Part shown: positions 37,736 through 46,405 of the stretch, one piece after another
Layout: the number at the start of each line of letters is the position of its first letter
Numbering within the stretch: the first letter of the stretch is position 1
NCBI GenBank assembly: GCA_963730535.1
Contig: CAVSRU010000012.1
Span: 558,001-622,000 of the forward strand
Length of the DNA: 64,000 bases
Direction of reading: 5' to 3'
DNA from: DASSUW01 sp963730535
GTDB taxonomy: Bacteria; Actinomycetota; Thermoleophilia; Solirubrobacterales; Solirubrobacteraceae
Notes under the pieces: model-generated
What the model saw: only the letters and a program-made list of their open reading frames with translations
Told to the model about the DNA's origin: nothing
Databases searched by the model: none
Program-made: the position numbers and the translations under genes

Positions 37736-39619
37736 TCAGGCTCCCTGCTCGGCGGAGGCCAGCGCCGGGCCGTCCGCCATCATGACGATCGCCCCGCGCG
37801 GCCCGCCGTCGGACCCGGGGCCGCGCAGGGGGATGATCGTCGTCGCGCATCGAATCGTGCGTCCGCGCCGGTTGACGGCCTCGAGCACGGCGTGCTCGCG
37901 CTCGCTCGCCCCGCCGACGACGGAGCGGAGCGCCCCCGCGATGTTCTCGAGCGGGAGCCCGACGTCCAGCGCGAGCAGCGGACGCTCCAGGGCCTCGTCG
38001 CGGCGCAGGCCCCAGAGGTCCTCGGCGTGCTGGTTCCACACCTGCACTCGCTGCTCGCGATCCACGACCGCGACGCCGACGGCCAGCGACGTGAGCATCG
38101 CTTCGAAGAACCCGTTCACCTGGTTGAGCTCGCTGGTGCGGTCGCGCAGCTCGTGGTTGATCGTCTCGAGCTCCTCGTTGGTGGACTGGAGCTCCTCGTT
38201 CATGGTCTCCAGCTCCTCGTTGGACGTCTGGAACTCCTCGTTCGTCGTCTGCAGCTCCTCGTTCGCGGACTGGAGCTCCTCGTTCGTCGTCTCCAGCTCG
38301 TCGATCGTGGACTGGAGCTCCTCGTAGGCCAGCTCGAGGTCGCGCCGGTTGCCCTCGAGCTCGCGCTGCATCGCCACGTAGCGGGTCACGTCCTCGAACA
38401 CGATGTTCACGCCCTGCGAGCCGCTCCCGTTTCCACGCACCAGCGGCGTCACCGTCACGTCGAGGACGCGCTCCTCGCCCTTCGGTGGCACATAGCGAGT
38501 CTCGCCCAGGGGCACCCGCCGGCGGTCACGCAGGGCGTCGTCGACCGCCTGCGTGAGATCCACCGGGCGGTGGGCCAGCTCGAGCTCGTCGAACGGCTGC
38601 CCGAGATCCTTGAGGCTGACGCCGAACAGCGCCCGAGCCGGGAGGTTGACGAACGACAGCCGCTTGTTGCGCGACACGATGAGCTGGGCGAAGGGACCGA
38701 TCTCCAGCGCGGCGTCACGGCTCTTGCGCTCCTCCTCGGTGCCGGGGAGCTCGGCGTAGTCGCCCCCGACGAAGCCGCCGACGCGCGGCGGCAGGGCGAC
38801 CTCGCGGCTGACTCTGCGGAACACCCGCTGCCTGAGGTCGAGCGGGGTGAAGAGGTCGCGGTGGGAGATCATCATCTCCGACTTGCCGAGCACCAGCAGC
38901 CCGGGGTCCTGGAGCGCGAAGTGGAAGTGGCGCAGGATCGCGGCCTGGCTCTCCGCGGTGAAGTACATGAGCGTGTTGCGGCAGATGAGCAGGTCCAGGC
39001 GCGAGATCGGCGCGTCGAACAGCAGGTCGTTGCGGCCGAAGATCACATTCCGGCGCAGTTCCTCGCGAAACGACATGTGCTGCTCGGACCGCTCGAAGTA
39101 GCGCTCCCGCAACTCCGGCGCGACCGCGTCGACCACCTTCGCGCTGTAGATCCCGAGCCGAGCGGTCGCGAGCGCGTCCTCGTCCACGTCGGTGCCGTAG
39201 ATCTTCACGCGCTCCGTATAGGCGTCTTCACCGAGCGCCTCGGCCAGGACCATCGCGACCGAGTACGCCTCCTGCCCCGTCGCGCAGCCGGCACTCCAGA
39301 CGCGAATCGGGTCGTCGTCCGCCTTCGCCGCCAGCAGCTCCGGAAGCGCCTCCTCGCTCAGGTAGCGCCATGTCGGCGGATCGCGGAAGAAGTCCGTGAC
39401 GTTGATGAGCAGCGCGTCGAAGAGCTCCTCGAACTCATCGGGATGCACCTGGAGGAAGTCGAGGTAGTCGCCGTAGCTCTCGATCCCGATGATGTCCATC
39501 CTGCGCGCGAAGCGCCGTTGCAGGCTCGCGCGCTTGTAGCCGCTGAAGTCGAACGCGCGGGCGCGCTTGAGGAACTCCATGAGCGCCTCGAAGGCAGCGC
39601 CGTCTTCGGGAGCGCTCAC
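37736..39619 (-). CDS. CheR methyltransferase-PAS-coiled coil-PAS protein
   Basis: 627 residues from GTG 39619. CheR N-terminal helices (KRASLQRRFARRMDIIGIES) and methyltransferase (VWSAGCATGQEAYSVAMVLA, LLICRNTLMYFT) are followed by a PAS domain, then about 75 residues of regular coiled coil made of seven-residue units (EELQSTIDELETTNEEL and so on), and a second PAS domain. It lacks a response regulator or histidine kinase domain. CheR-PAS proteins outside chemotaxis usually form signalling modules with CheB. Coupled to the CheB gene by a 4-base overlap. Confidence 0.93.
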   Translation of the reverse strand: MSAPEDGAAFEALMEFLKRARAFDFSGYKRASLQRRFARRMDIIGIESYGDYLDFLQVHPDEFEELFDALLINVTDFFRDPPTWRYLSEEALPELLAAKADDDPIRVWSAGCATGQEAYSVAMVLAEALGEDAYTERVKIYGTDVDEDALATARLGIYSAKVVDAVAPELRERYFERSEQHMSFREELRRNVIFGRNDLLFDAPISRLDLLICRNTLMYFTAESQAAILRHFHFALQDPGLLVLGKSEMMISHRDLFTPLDLRQRVFRRVSREVALPPRVGGFVGGDYAELPGTEEERKSRDAALEIGPFAQLIVSRNKRLSFVNLPARALFGVSLKDLGQPFDELELAHRPVDLTQAVDDALRDRRRVPLGETRYVPPKGEERVLDVTVTPLVRGNGSGSQGVNIVFEDVTRYVAMQRELEGNRRDLELAYEELQSTIDELETTNEELQSANEELQTTNEEFQTSNEELETMNEELQSTNEELETINHELRDRTSELNQVNGFFEAMLTSLAVGVAVVDREQRVQVWNQHAEDLWGLRRDEALERPLLALDVGLPLENIAGALRSVVGGASEREHAVLEAVNRRGRTIRCATTIIPLRGPGSDGGPRGAIVMMADGPALASAEQGA

Positions 39620-40272
39620 GGGTCCGCCTTGGTCAGATCCCCGCGACCGGCAGGAGTCATCGGCACATCGTCGCGCATCTCCGGACCGGCGCGCACGATC
39701 GCCGCCAGCCGGTCTCCGATCGCCTCGAGCTCGAGCTTCTCGGCCGCCGCGACCGCCCGCAGCGCACTCTCGGGCATGCTCGGCGCCAGCGCCTCCCGTG
39801 GGTCCTGCACGATGATCGTGCCGCCGGCCTGGTGGATCGCGAGCGCGCCGCTGCTGCCGTCGCCGAGCGCGCCGGAGAGGATCACGCCGACGGCCCGCGG
39901 GCCGTACTCGGTCGCGAGCGACCGAAGCAGCGGGTCGACGGCCGGCCGGGCCGCGTTCTCCTTCGGGCCGTGGTCGAGGCGGAGCCGGCTGCCGGCCACT
40001 GTCAGGTGCGAGTCGGGAGGCGCCACGTACACGCGGCCGGCGACCAGCGGGGCGTTGTTCTCGGCGACCTCGACGAGCAGGTCGCTGTGACGCCCCAGGA
40101 TCAGGGCCAGGAGGCTCCGGGCCGTGGCCGGCACATGGAGGACCACGCACACGGCGGCCGGCAGGCTGGTCGGGAGGTGGCGAACAAGCCGCACGAGGGC
40201 GTCGACGCCGCCGGCCGAGGCGCCGATCCCGACGACCCACCGCGGCGGGCCCTCAGGCGCGTGTGCGCTCAC
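39616..40272 (-). CDS. CheB-type methylesterase domain protein (no receiver domain)
   Basis: 218 residues. The CheB catalytic triad is seen: Ser in VVGIGASAGGVDAL, His in CVVLHVPATARS and Asp in LSGALGDGSSGALAIHQAGG. The usual N-terminal receiver domain is absent, so activity must be controlled otherwise, perhaps by the PAS domains of the adjacent CheR protein. No chemoreceptor, CheA or flagellar gene is in the window, so the pair probably acts in a sensor pathway other than motility, possibly the neighbouring sigma cascade. Confidence 0.93.
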   Translation of the reverse strand: MSAHAPEGPPRWVVGIGASAGGVDALVRLVRHLPTSLPAAVCVVLHVPATARSLLALILGRHSDLLVEVAENNAPLVAGRVYVAPPDSHLTVAGSRLRLDHGPKENAARPAVDPLLRSLATEYGPRAVGVILSGALGDGSSGALAIHQAGGTIIVQDPREALAPSMPESALRAVAAAEKLELEAIGDRLAAIVRAGPEMRDDVPMTPAGRGDLTKADP

Positions 40273-40299
40273 TCCTTGACTCTACGCCCGCCCCGCAAG

Positions 40300-41040
40300 T
40301 CAGGCTGCCGCGAGTTGGAGGCGCAGGAGCGCGTCGCGCAGGATGCGTGAGACCTGCATCTGCGAGAGGCCCACCCGTTCGGCGATCTCTCGCTGGAGCA
40401 GGTCCTCCCCGATGCGCAGCCGCACCACTTCCCAGTCGCGATCGCTGAGCGCCGCGGCGGCGAGCTGCTCGAGCAGAACGGTCCGCTCGGCGTCGCGCAG
40501 GCCGTCGTCCAGCACGCCGATGTGGTCGCCCAGCGTGAGCGCCCCGTCGTCCGGGACGTCGTGCACCGGCCGGTCGAGCGACTCGCAGCGGTAGGCGAGC
40601 GTCGCCTCCCGGGCCTCGAGCACCTGCTCGACGGTCAGCCCCGTCGCCTCGGCGACCTCGGCGGTCGAGGGGCTGCGGCCCAGCTCCCCCAGCTGCGTCT
40701 TGATCGTGTGCTCGACGACGGTGGAGTTGTCGCGGACGTCGCGCGGGACCCGCAGCATCCAGGTGCGGTCGCGGAAGTGGCGCTTGAGCTCGCCGAGGAT
40801 GGTCGGGACCGCGAACGTGCTGAACGCCGTACGGCGCGAGGGATCGAAGCGATCGACGGCCTTGACGAGCCCGAGCCTGGCGACCTGCTCGAGGTCCTCG
40901 AGCGGCTCGCTGGTCCGCTTGTAGCGGCGGGCGAGCGCCTCGGCGAGGCGCACGTACCGCTCGACCAGGATCTCGCGCGCCTCCGGGTCGCCGTCCGCCT
41001 TCAGCGTCCACAGCCGTGCCTCGTCGGCCATCTGCAGCAT
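40300..41040 (-). CDS. SigB/SigF-type RNA polymerase sigma factor
   Basis: 246 residues from ATG 41040 (ATG 41031 also possible). Regions 2 to 4 are seen: VRLAEALARRYKRTSEPLED and LVKAVDRFDPSRRTAFSTFA (region 2), VPTILGELKRHFRDRTWMLR, a region 3 with LGRSPSTAEVAEATG, and the final HTH LLQREIAERVGLSQMQVSRI. It is the type held by RsbW anti-sigma factors and freed by STAS proteins; its partners could be any of the RsbW proteins here. It lies downstream of cheB on the minus strand, 27 bases away. Confidence 0.93.
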   Translation of the reverse strand: MLQMADEARLWTLKADGDPEAREILVERYVRLAEALARRYKRTSEPLEDLEQVARLGLVKAVDRFDPSRRTAFSTFAVPTILGELKRHFRDRTWMLRVPRDVRDNSTVVEHTIKTQLGELGRSPSTAEVAEATGLTVEQVLEAREATLAYRCESLDRPVHDVPDDGALTLGDHIGVLDDGLRDAERTVLLEQLAAAALSDRDWEVVRLRIGEDLLQREIAERVGLSQMQVSRILRDALLRLQLAAA

Positions 41041-41144
41041 CCAGGCGAGTATTGGTACAGGCGCCGCCGATCACGCATGCACTTGTCGGCGGGCTGACCG
41101 TAGGGAGCGCGCATGGCGCGTCCGCCCTCGGGTAGGTAGAGGCC

Positions 41145-41322
41145 ATGGAGATCCCGTCGACCCCCGCGACGCCCGACCAGCCGATCGTCCCCGACGAGCC
41201 GGTGACGCCCGCCGACCCGACGCCCAGCCGCGAGGCGCCCGCCACCCCCGCCGAGCCGCCGGACGCGCCGCCGCCCGACGATCCGCCGCCGCCCCAGCCC
41301 GCCGGGCCGGAAGTCCGGCTTA
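41145..41322 (+). CDS. Short proline-rich protein (end uncertain)
   Basis: From ATG 41145 the frame gives a Pro/Asp/Thr-rich protein of about 55 residues (MEIPSTPATPDQPIVPDEPV and so on). The frame then runs into the complement of topoisomerase IB without a stop, while a TAG in another frame lies at 41320-41322, so a frameshift near the end is possible. A GGGTAG box lies exactly 9 bases before the ATG, as in three SigB-like promoters in the window, but no GTTT box is seen. A comparable small proline-rich gene occurs at 59634-59741. Confidence 0.4.
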
Positions 41323-41337
41323 GCCTGGATCCAGGCT
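41322..41337. repeat. Perfect 16-base palindrome at the end of the topoisomerase gene
   Basis: AGCCTGGATCCAGGCT is fully self-complementary with no loop; it ends at the first base of the topoisomerase IB stop codon. It could be a protein-binding site or part of a terminator. Confidence 0.6.
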
Positions 41338-42395
41338 TAGGCCGCGATCTTGTCGAGCGCGGGCGAGCGCTCGCGCTCGGCGATCAGATCCAGCACCGCC
41401 TCCTCGAGCTCGCGCTGGTGGATCGCGAGTTGACCCGGGCCGGCGTCCGTGGCCTCCTCGAGCACCGGGCGGGCGATGATCAGCCCGCCCTGGTAGGCGT
41501 CGAAGACGCGCGGGTCGATGTACGACGCCCGGCAGACGGCGGGCGTGTTGCCCAGGTAGCCGGCGACCTCCGTGACGGCGCGCGAGATAGCGCGCTTGCG
41601 CCCGGTCTTGGTGCCCGCCACCTCGCCGGACACCGCGAGCGCGACGGCCGCCAGCAGCGTGGCGTTCCAGGTGCGGAAGTCCTTCGCCGAGAAGTCGTCG
41701 CCCGTGGCCTCCTTGAGGTAGACGTTGATGTCCTCGGAGCGGATGTCGCGCCAGCGCGGGCCGTCCTTGAACGCCAGGAGCTCGCTCCCGCCGCCGCGGC
41801 GCCGCCGGAGGCGGCCCACGATCGCCGCCGCGGCCGGGTCGATGACGGCCTGGATGCGGCGGACGCCGCTCTTGGCCGGATAGTCGAACACCATCTCGCC
41901 GTCCCGGCCGACGGTGACGTGCTCCTTGCGCATCGTGGCGAGCCCGTAGCTCTCGTTCTGGGTCGTGTACTCCTCGGAGCCGATGCGGAAGAAGCCGCGG
42001 TCGAGCAGCCGCACGGCCAGCGCCAGCACCCGCTCGCGCGTGGGCTCGGTGCCCTCGAGGTCGGCGCTCACGCTCGCGCGCAGCGCGGGCAGCGCGCGGG
42101 CGAAGCGCGCCATCTCGTCGAACTTCTCCGCGTCGCGCCGTGCGCGCCACTTCGGGTGGTAGAGGTACTGCTTGCGGCCGGCGGCGTCGACGCCCGTCGC
42201 CTGGAGGTGGCCCATCGGGTAAGGGCAGATCCAGACGTCCTGCCACGCGGGCGGGATCCCCAGCTCGCGGATGCGTACGAGGACCTCCTCCTCGGTGATC
42301 CTGCGACCGTCCTCGTCGCGGTACTCGAAGCCCTTTCCGCGCCGGCGGCGGGTGATCCCTGGACCGGAGCAGTCGGATCGCCGGAGGCGCGCCAT
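41337..42395 (-). CDS. DNA topoisomerase IB (poxvirus type)
   Basis: 352 residues. The bacterial/poxviral topoisomerase IB fold is seen: GKGFEYRDEDGRRI and PPAWQDVWICPYPMGHLQAT in the N-terminal domain, GRKQYLYHPKWRARRDAEKF, then the catalytic residues (KWRARR, KSGVRR-type basic residues) and the nucleophilic Tyr in CRASYIDPRVFDAY. It relaxes supercoils by single-strand nicking without ATP or metal. It stands alone between a SigF-like gene and an RsbV/RsbW pair on the other strand. Confidence 0.93.
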   Translation of the reverse strand: MARLRRSDCSGPGITRRRRGKGFEYRDEDGRRITEEEVLVRIRELGIPPAWQDVWICPYPMGHLQATGVDAAGRKQYLYHPKWRARRDAEKFDEMARFARALPALRASVSADLEGTEPTRERVLALAVRLLDRGFFRIGSEEYTTQNESYGLATMRKEHVTVGRDGEMVFDYPAKSGVRRIQAVIDPAAAAIVGRLRRRRGGGSELLAFKDGPRWRDIRSEDINVYLKEATGDDFSAKDFRTWNATLLAAVALAVSGEVAGTKTGRKRAISRAVTEVAGYLGNTPAVCRASYIDPRVFDAYQGGLIIARPVLEEATDAGPGQLAIHQRELEEAVLDLIAERERSPALDKIAA

Positions 42396-42443
42396 GACTG
42401 TGAAGTCTTCCCGGGGGCGCGGGGTTTAGGCTTCCGGGCGCCG

Positions 42444-42779
42444 ATGCCCAACCTCCAGTTCGAGACGACGCGGAATGGCAAGGTGGCCGTGATCGCGCCG
42501 AGAGGTGAGCTGGACCTCTCCGGGGCCGCGGTGCTGCAAGCCGAGATCGACCGCCTGGCCGAGGACCACGACCTCGGCGGCATGGTGCTCGACCTGCGCG
42601 GCCTGGAGTTCATGGACTCGAGCGGGCTGCGGCTCGTGGTGCTCGCCGACATGCAGGCGCGCGAAGCGGGGCGGCGGTTCGCACTCGTGCGCGGGGACGA
42701 GACCGTCCATCGCGTGTTCGAGATCACGCGGATGAGCGAGCGGCTGGACTTCGTGTCCGACCCCGAGGAGCTCGCGTGA
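42444..42779 (+). CDS. STAS anti-sigma factor antagonist (RsbV-like)
   Basis: 111 residues. VAVIAPRGELDLSGAAVLQA opens the STAS fold and the phosphorylatable Ser lies in GLEFMDSSGLRLVVL. When dephosphorylated by a SpoIIE phosphatase it should bind the RsbW encoded next and release its sigma factor. Coupled to that gene by a GTGA overlap. Confidence 0.94.
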   Translation: MPNLQFETTRNGKVAVIAPRGELDLSGAAVLQAEIDRLAEDHDLGGMVLDLRGLEFMDSSGLRLVVLADMQAREAGRRFALVRGDETVHRVFEITRMSERLDFVSDPEELA

Positions 42780-43165
42780 GGGTCGAGCGCCGGCTTCCGG
42801 CCACGCCCGAGGCCGCATCCGTCGCGCGGCACGCGCTCGACGATCTCGGGGACGCGGTCTCCGACGCACGGCTGCGCGACGTGCGGCTGCTGGTCTCCGA
42901 GGTCGTGACCAACGCCGTGCGCCACGCGAACCTCGCCACGGGCGACGCGATCGAGCTGGTGGTCGAGCTCAACCGGCACACGCTGCGCGTCGAGGTCCAC
43001 GATCCCGGCGGCGGGTTCGTGCCCTCCGCCCCGGCGCCCGACCCCACGCGCCCGTCGGGCTGGGGCCTGTATCTGGTCGCCGAGCTGGCCGACCGCTGGG
43101 GCGTGGACTCCGACGAGACGACGCTCGTCTGGTTCGAGTTCGACCGCTCGGCCGCCGCCGCCTAG
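42776..43165 (+). CDS. HATPase_c anti-sigma factor (RsbW-like)
   Basis: 129 residues from GTG 42776. N box in LLVSEVVTNAVRHANLATGD, G1 in VEVHDPGGGF, G2 in SGWGLYLVAELADRWGV. It is the kinase/anti-sigma partner of the STAS protein directly upstream. No sigma gene is adjacent. Its 3' end overlaps the convergent xylose isomerase stop by 4 bases. Confidence 0.93.
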   Translation: MRVERRLPATPEAASVARHALDDLGDAVSDARLRDVRLLVSEVVTNAVRHANLATGDAIELVVELNRHTLRVEVHDPGGGFVPSAPAPDPTRPSGWGLYLVAELADRWGVDSDETTLVWFEFDRSAAAA

Positions 43166-44295
43166 CGACGGCCGAGAAGGACGTCGACCACCAGCTGGTC
43201 GAGCCGCTCGTTGTAGTAGCCGCGCTTCGCCAGCTCGTCCAGCGCGTCCACCTCGGCCTTGAGCACGTCGGGCTCGTCGCCGTCGACCGACGCTGTGGCC
43301 AGCTCGGGCGTCGACGCCGCCTCGAGCGCGTCCTTGACCTCGGGCAGCGCGTCGAACCGCTGCGCTGCGTCGGCCAGCGCCCGGTACGTGCGCATGCAGC
43401 CCTCCGCGAAGTCCCATACGCCGGCGGCGTCCTCGTTGCGGAAGGCGTGCGCGTCGAAGTGCCGCGGGCCGTCGTAGCCCGCGCGCTCGAGCAGGCGCAC
43501 GACGAGGAACGCCTCCTTGAGGTCCTCGGCGCCGAAGCGGAAGTCCTGGTCGTAGCGCCCGACGTCCTGGCCGTTGAGGTCGATGTGGAACAGCTTCCCG
43601 GCCCACAGCGCCTGCCCGACCCCGTGGTGGAAGGAGAGGCCGGCCATCGTCTCGTGGGCGACCTCGGGGTTGACGCCGACCAGCTCGGGGCGGTCGAGCG
43701 TGGAGATGAAGTGCAGGGCGTGGCCGACGGTGGGCAGGAAGATGTCCCCACGCGGCTCGTTCGGCTTGGGCTCGAGGGCGAACCGGAGCCCGTAGCCCTG
43801 AGCCTCCGAGTAGTCGACGAGCACGTTGACCGCCTCGCGATAGCGCTCCAGCGCGTCGCGCGGGTCCTTGGCGATGCCCGCCTCGGTCCCCTCCCGGCCG
43901 CCCCAGAAGACGTAGACCTCGGCACCAAGCTCGGCCCCGAGGTCGATCGCGCGCATCGCCTTGCCGATCGCGGCCCGGCGCACCCGCCGGTCGTTGGACA
44001 CGAACGCGCCGTCCTTGAACGCCGGGTGGCCGAAGAGGTTCGTGGTCGCCATCCCCACGCCCATCCCGGTCTCCTCGAGCGCCGCCTTGAAGCGCGCGAC
44101 GATCCGGTCGTGCTCGGCGGCGCTCGACCCCCAGGGCACGAGGTCCTCGTCGTGCAGGCTGACGCCCCAGGCTCCGCGCTCGGCCAGCTGCCGGACCGAG
44201 TCGACGGGGTCCACGGGCTCGCGCGTCGGGCCGCCGAACGGGTCACGGCCCGGGTTGCCGACCGTCCACAGGCCGAACGTGAAGCGGGGCTCCAC
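43162..44295 (-). CDS. xylA: Xylose isomerase (actinobacterial class I)
   Basis: 377 residues. D-xylose/D-glucose isomerisation with two divalent metals. Catalytic His and Asp in WGVSLHDEDLVPWG, then TTNLFGHPAFKDGAF, YVFWGGREGTE, the metal ligand Glu in FALEPKPNEPRGDIFLPT, HETMAGLSFHHG, and HIDLNGQDVGRYDQD. The length and the FWGGREG and NEPRGD signatures match the Streptomyces/Actinoplanes enzymes. It is followed by ku on the same strand, 2 bases apart, which is probably chance. No xylB in the window. Confidence 0.96.
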   Translation of the reverse strand: MEPRFTFGLWTVGNPGRDPFGGPTREPVDPVDSVRQLAERGAWGVSLHDEDLVPWGSSAAEHDRIVARFKAALEETGMGVGMATTNLFGHPAFKDGAFVSNDRRVRRAAIGKAMRAIDLGAELGAEVYVFWGGREGTEAGIAKDPRDALERYREAVNVLVDYSEAQGYGLRFALEPKPNEPRGDIFLPTVGHALHFISTLDRPELVGVNPEVAHETMAGLSFHHGVGQALWAGKLFHIDLNGQDVGRYDQDFRFGAEDLKEAFLVVRLLERAGYDGPRHFDAHAFRNEDAAGVWDFAEGCMRTYRALADAAQRFDALPEVKDALEAASTPELATASVDGDEPDVLKAEVDALDELAKRGYYNERLDQLVVDVLLGRR

Positions 44296-44297
44296 GA

Positions 44298-45170
44298 TCA
44301 GGCCTTCGCGGGGGTCTTGGAGCCGCCCGAGGACTTCTTCTTCGCTGCCGGCTTCTTCTTCGACGCGCCGTCGGACTTGCCGTCGCCGTCGTCCTTGACC
44401 GCCGCCAGGCTCGCCTCGAGGGCAGCCATGAGGTCGGGCACCTTGGCCGGGGCCGGCGCCTCCGGCTGTACGGCGATCTCCTCGCCCGCGGCCTTGCGCT
44501 CGATCAGGTCGAGCACCTTGTCGCGGTACTCGTCGCGGTAGCGGGACGGGTCGAACTCGCTCGACAGCGAGTCGATCAGCTGCTGGGCCATCTTCAGCTC
44601 GCGATCGGAGGCCTTGAGGTCCTTGGCGTCGGGCAGGTCGTCGAGCTCGTCGTGGGGCACGACCTCGTCGTGGAAGATCATCGTCTCCATCATCAGCAGG
44701 TCGCCGGCCGGCCGGATGGCGACGAGCGCCTCCTTGGAGCGGATGACGACGCGGGCGATGGCGACCTTCCCGGAGGCCTCCATCGCGTTGAGCAGCAGCC
44801 CGTAGGCCTTCGCCGCCCCCTTGTCGGGCACGAGGTAGTACGGGTGGTCGTAGTAGACCGGGTCGATGTCCTCGAGGTCCACGAAGTCCTCGATGTCGAT
44901 CGTCCGCGTGCGCTCGGGATCGAGCGCGTCCATCTCGTCGGGCGTGATGACCACGTACCGGTCCTTCGTCAACTCGAAGCCCTTGACGATCTGCTCGTAC
45001 GGCACCTCCTCCCCGGTCTCGGGGTCAACCCGCTTCTGCTGGATCCGGTTTCCCGTCTCCAGGTTGAGCTGGTTGAACCGCACGGTCTTGCGAGACACCG
45101 CGGAGAAGAGCTTCACGGGCACGTTCACCAAGCCGAAGGAGATCGCGCCGCTCCATATCGATCGAGCCAT
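44298..45170 (-). CDS. ku: Ku end-joining protein
   Basis: 290 residues. The Ku core is seen: MARSIWSGAISFGLVNVPVK, YEQIVKGFELTKDRYVVITP, YDHPYYLVPDKGAAKAYGLL and DPSRYRDEYRDKVLDLIERK. The C-terminal Lys-rich tail (KKKPAAKKKSSGG) is typical of actinobacterial Ku and aids DNA binding and recruitment of LigD. It would load on broken DNA ends and recruit the separate polymerase domain (35294-36205) and the phosphoesterase-ligase (48862-50289). Confidence 0.97.
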   Translation of the reverse strand: MARSIWSGAISFGLVNVPVKLFSAVSRKTVRFNQLNLETGNRIQQKRVDPETGEEVPYEQIVKGFELTKDRYVVITPDEMDALDPERTRTIDIEDFVDLEDIDPVYYDHPYYLVPDKGAAKAYGLLLNAMEASGKVAIARVVIRSKEALVAIRPAGDLLMMETMIFHDEVVPHDELDDLPDAKDLKASDRELKMAQQLIDSLSSEFDPSRYRDEYRDKVLDLIERKAAGEEIAVQPEAPAPAKVPDLMAALEASLAAVKDDGDGKSDGASKKKPAAKKKSSGGSKTPAKA

Positions 45171-45280
45171 GACTCCTATTCTGCTACCCAGCGCGGCTCG
45201 GCATCAACGCCCGCACGCTGGCTTGCGCCCGCGGACGACCGCGACGACCTCCTCGGCGGGCGCCTACCCTCTCCGCGATC

Positions 45281-46396
45281 GTGCCCGATGCGCTCCCCAC
45301 CGCGGCCGGCCTGCGGGCCGCGTTCGACGCGGCGGTGGACGGCACCGTGGGCCTCGAGGAGGAGCTGATGCTGCTCGACGCCGGCACGCTCGACCTCGCA
45401 CCCCGGGCGATCGAGGTCGTCTCCGCGCTTCCCGGGGACCCGCGCTTCAAGCTCGAGATGCCGGCCGCCCAGCTCGAGATCGTCACCCAGCCGCACCCCA
45501 CGGTGGCCGCCGCGGCCAGCGAGCTGGCCCGCGCCCGCACCGACCTCGCGGCCGCCGCCGGCGACGGCCTGCGGGTGGCGGGCGCCGGCGCGCACCCGTT
45601 CGCCGCCGGCGTGGGGCCGCTCAACCCGGGGCCGCGCTACGAGGCGATCGGCGCCGAGTACGCGACCGTCGCCCGTCGCCAGCTCGTCTTCGGGCTCCAC
45701 GTCCACGTCGGCGTGCGCGGTGCCGACCGCGCCGTCGCCGTCCACGACGCGCTGCGCTCCCATCTGCCCGACCTCGCGGCGCTGGCCGCCAACGCGCCGT
45801 TCTACGAAGGGGCCGACTCAGGGCTGGCGTCCGTGCGCTCGCGACTGTCCGGGCTGCTCCCCCGCCAGGGCGTGCCGCCGGCCCTGGGATCCATGGAGAG
45901 CTACGCCGAGGCGCTGGCCTGGGCGGCGTTCGACGATCCGCGGCGCTGGTGGTGGGAGCTGCGCCTGCACCCCACCTACGGCACCGTCGAGGTGCGTGTG
46001 CCCGACACGCAGGCCACCGTCGAGGAGACCGCCGCGATCGCTGAGGTCGTCCACGCGCTCGTCGGCCGCCTGGCCGCGCGCCACGACGCCGGCGAGGCGC
46101 TGCCGGTCGCCGACGCCTGGCGGATCGACCACAACCGCTGGTCGGCGTGCCGCCACGGCGTCGACGGCGTGATGACCGACGTCGTGACCGGCGAGCGCCG
46201 GCCCACCCGCGAGCGGCTCGCGGTGCTCCTCGACGAGCTCGGGGGCTGCCAGGGCGCCCGCGAGCTGCTCGAGGGAGGCGGACCGGCGGCGCGCCAGCGC
46301 GCGGTGGTCGCGGATCAAGGGCTCCGCGGGCTTGTCGCGTGGCTGGCGGACGCGTTCGCGCCGACCGGCGTTTCCTCCGCTCGCACGCAGGGGTAA
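45281..46396 (+). CDS. YbdK family carboxylate-amine ligase (GCS2)
   Basis: 371 residues from GTG 45281. The glutamate-cysteine ligase-2 fold is seen: TVGLEEELMLLD, GDPRFKLEMPAAQLEIVTQP, FGLHVHVGVRGADRAV, DPRRWWWELRLHPTYGTVEV, and AWRIDHNRWSACRHG. YbdK proteins make gamma-glutamyl bonds weakly; the real product is unknown. Together with the following iron-enzyme gene it could belong to a small metabolite pathway, but that is only context. Confidence 0.92.
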   Translation: MPDALPTAAGLRAAFDAAVDGTVGLEEELMLLDAGTLDLAPRAIEVVSALPGDPRFKLEMPAAQLEIVTQPHPTVAAAASELARARTDLAAAAGDGLRVAGAGAHPFAAGVGPLNPGPRYEAIGAEYATVARRQLVFGLHVHVGVRGADRAVAVHDALRSHLPDLAALAANAPFYEGADSGLASVRSRLSGLLPRQGVPPALGSMESYAEALAWAAFDDPRRWWWELRLHPTYGTVEVRVPDTQATVEETAAIAEVVHALVGRLAARHDAGEALPVADAWRIDHNRWSACRHGVDGVMTDVVTGERRPTRERLAVLLDELGGCQGARELLEGGGPAARQRAVVADQGLRGLVAWLADAFAPTGVSSARTQG

Positions 46397-46405
46397 AGCC
46401 TTGCG

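Noticed and set aside
38150..38340. Regular short repeats that could suggest a CRISPR or minisatellite
   Set aside because: They encode the heptad coiled coil of the CheR-PAS protein; the periodicity is a multiple of seven codons and there are no spacers.
41323..42443. Continuation of the proline-rich frame through the topoisomerase region
   Set aside because: It is the shadow of topoisomerase IB and loses the proline-rich composition at once.
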